From contig OZ038529.1 of assembly GCA_964036665.1 (NCBI GenBank), positions 20,284,060 through 20,348,059 of the forward strand: 64,000 nt of DNA, read 5' to 3'. The notes beneath the pieces were generated by a model. The model was not told the origin of the DNA, searched no databases, and worked only from the letters and a program-made list of their open reading frames with translations. This DNA comes from Gordius sp. MW1 (taxonomy: Eukaryota; Nematomorpha; Gordioida; Gordea; Gordiidae). Below are positions 62,695-64,000 of this stretch, in pieces (the stretch's first letter is position 1; the number at the start of each line of letters is the position of its first letter). A program made the position numbers and the translations under genes.

Positions 62695-62990
62695 GGATTG
62701 GCGAAAGCTTATGACACGGTCCCTCGCGATTAAATATGGTGGTGCCTGAGAAAACAAAATATCCCTGATGCGGCTTATGAAGAATATTTATGAAGCCTCA
62801 AACTTTTGCGTTAGGACGACAGTTGGAGACTAAACATTTTCGGGTTAAAATTGGATTACATCAAGGATCTGCTTTAAGTCCCTTTTTATTTTATATAATT
62901 GTAGACACGATAACGAGAGACGTTCAAAAGCCATTGCCATGGTGTATTGCTATATGCCGCTAATATAGTCCTATGCGAAGAAACTATCGT
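62695..62990 (+). pseudogene. RTE-like LINE fragment (reverse transcriptase core)
   Basis: Across shifts and stops: AKAYDTVPRD, stop, IWWCLRKQNIPDA; then RTTVGD, IGLHQGSALSPFLFYIIVDT and ITRDVQKPLPWC, followed by YAAN in place of the catalytic YADD and IVLCEE. It is clearly related to the copies at 44930-47990 and 48395-49336. It is short and dead. Confidence 0.8.
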
Positions 62991-64000
62991 GTACCCATAC
63001 ACGAAGAATGAAGTTAGCGTATCCGGAGATACAAGTATACAAAGACTAAGCCAGATGTTTACTTTGTTTGTAAAAGGTATAGACGCCGCCGCCACACGTC
63101 TATCCTTTTCTAATTAAGTTTAGTACGCATATTAAATCCCCCCCCGACGCGCTGATATTATTTATTTTATCCCCATATATGATTGTGTATCACTGATAAT
63201 ATGCCTGAGTCATTATGATAGTACGGGGATATCTTTTAGATATTAATTAATTTATTCTTGGTTGTATTTGTGTAATAGAAATAAAGTTTATATACAAGAG
63301 AGATTTTAGTTTAATAATACGACATTTTACCGGGGAGAAGGTTGGTTTTCCCCGGCCCCCTATCATCCAGTAAAATCTCCCCAATATATCTCTAAAAACT
63401 CCCCAATATATTCTAAATGACCTATCCCCCTTTTCATCAATTTAATCCTGCCACGAATATTCTTCCCAAGTTATTCTGGGTCCAACAAGTTTTTAATCAT
63501 ATCACATAAAAATGCTTGGATATGAAATTGGCGCCGGAAAGGTGGAATCGAACCATCCCCATCATAAATTAGACCAAAGGAGATGTACCCACGCCAAGAA
63601 AAACAATTTCTTTAAAAAAAAAAATGAAATACCCCCGGAAAACAATTCGGTAAAAACAAATTACCCCTACTATTCGGAATTGAAAAATCATTCTAGACAA
63701 ATTACCCCTACTATTCTGAATTGAGGAATCATTCTAAGAAATTACTCCTGAAATTCCCCTTCATTCAAACCTTCTTTTTAGTATTATTCTCATTTTTCAG
63801 GATATAACAGAAGTTCAAAATTCACACCCTCGGATATTCCTATTCAGCATATATAAAATCGCATCCTGTACAAATCTAAATTTCATCTGGTTAAAGAAAT
63901 CAGGAATTATTCAACCAGGAAATAATTAATACGATGCATCATAGGACAAGAGTATCCGATAACAGATGGCAACACGCACTGCAAGAAGATGTTTAGGATT
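62991..64000. other. Unannotated window end with small tandem repeat
   Basis: It contains a 41-bp tandem duplication (63656-63736: ACAAATTACCCCTACTATTC twice) and several CCCC-rich phrases at 63330-63430. A GGTTCGATTCC B-box match on the minus strand at about 63543-63553 lacks a surrounding cloverleaf. No gene is recognised. Confidence 0.35.

Noticed and set aside
63540-63600. A tRNA gene on the minus strand
   Set aside because: The B-box GGTTCGATTCC is present, but no A box, acceptor pairing or anticodon arm could be drawn around it.

Overview
This is a eukaryotic, AT-rich, intron-containing and very transposon-rich sequence. An Abdominal-B-type Hox gene makes an arthropod the best reading. 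The introns of the second gene are unusually short (mostly 34-41 nt) and I cannot name the species; a small-intron crustacean such as a copepod, or an insect, would both fit. Only two host protein genes can be supported: Abd-B on the minus strand (22.4-30.6 kb) and a Lifeguard/TMBIM-type (Bax inhibitor-1 family) membrane protein on the plus strand (58.3-59.5 kb). Both are intact as read, with splice phases that fit.

Layout. 0-22 kb (downstream of Abd-B) is repeat territory: a 0.64 kb palindrome, a 2.8 kb hAT transposon with perfect 15-bp ends, 8-bp target duplication and a decayed transposase, a decayed Helitron with two 5' termini, a decayed BED-finger hAT transposase, two pogo/Tigger-like short elements (one internally inverted), and short elements with CATGGGCGTAGCC ends. 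22.4-30.6 kb is Abd-B: exon 1 encodes 567 residues plus one base, a 6.2 kb intron holds several short hAT-type insertions, and exon 2 encodes the homeodomain. 30.6-39.5 kb is upstream non-coding DNA with another hAT element and several short insertions. 39.8-41.9 kb is a pair of head-to-head minisatellite arrays with long C and G runs. 43-48.3 kb holds a tandem array, a tRNA-like fragment and an almost full-length but broken RTE-like LINE.

48.3-57.7 kb is a readable stack of nested transposons. Two copies of one hAT family with TCTCG-rich ends lie in opposite orientation. The first (48325-55726) has been invaded by a LINE fragment, by a 3.1 kb foldback element whose arms are made of 128-bp tandem repeats (4 copies on one side, 11 on the other), and by a GC-richer segment with a palindromic direct repeat. 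The second (56646-57741) is uninterrupted and serves as the reference. 59.9-61.6 kb is one hAT nested in another, and 62.7-63 kb carries a third LINE fragment.

The two host genes have no evident functional link. The strongest candidates for something undescribed are the asymmetric foldback element with its two-unit higher-order expansion, the head-to-head minisatellite, and the short introns of the Lifeguard gene. All transposon proteins seen here are broken.
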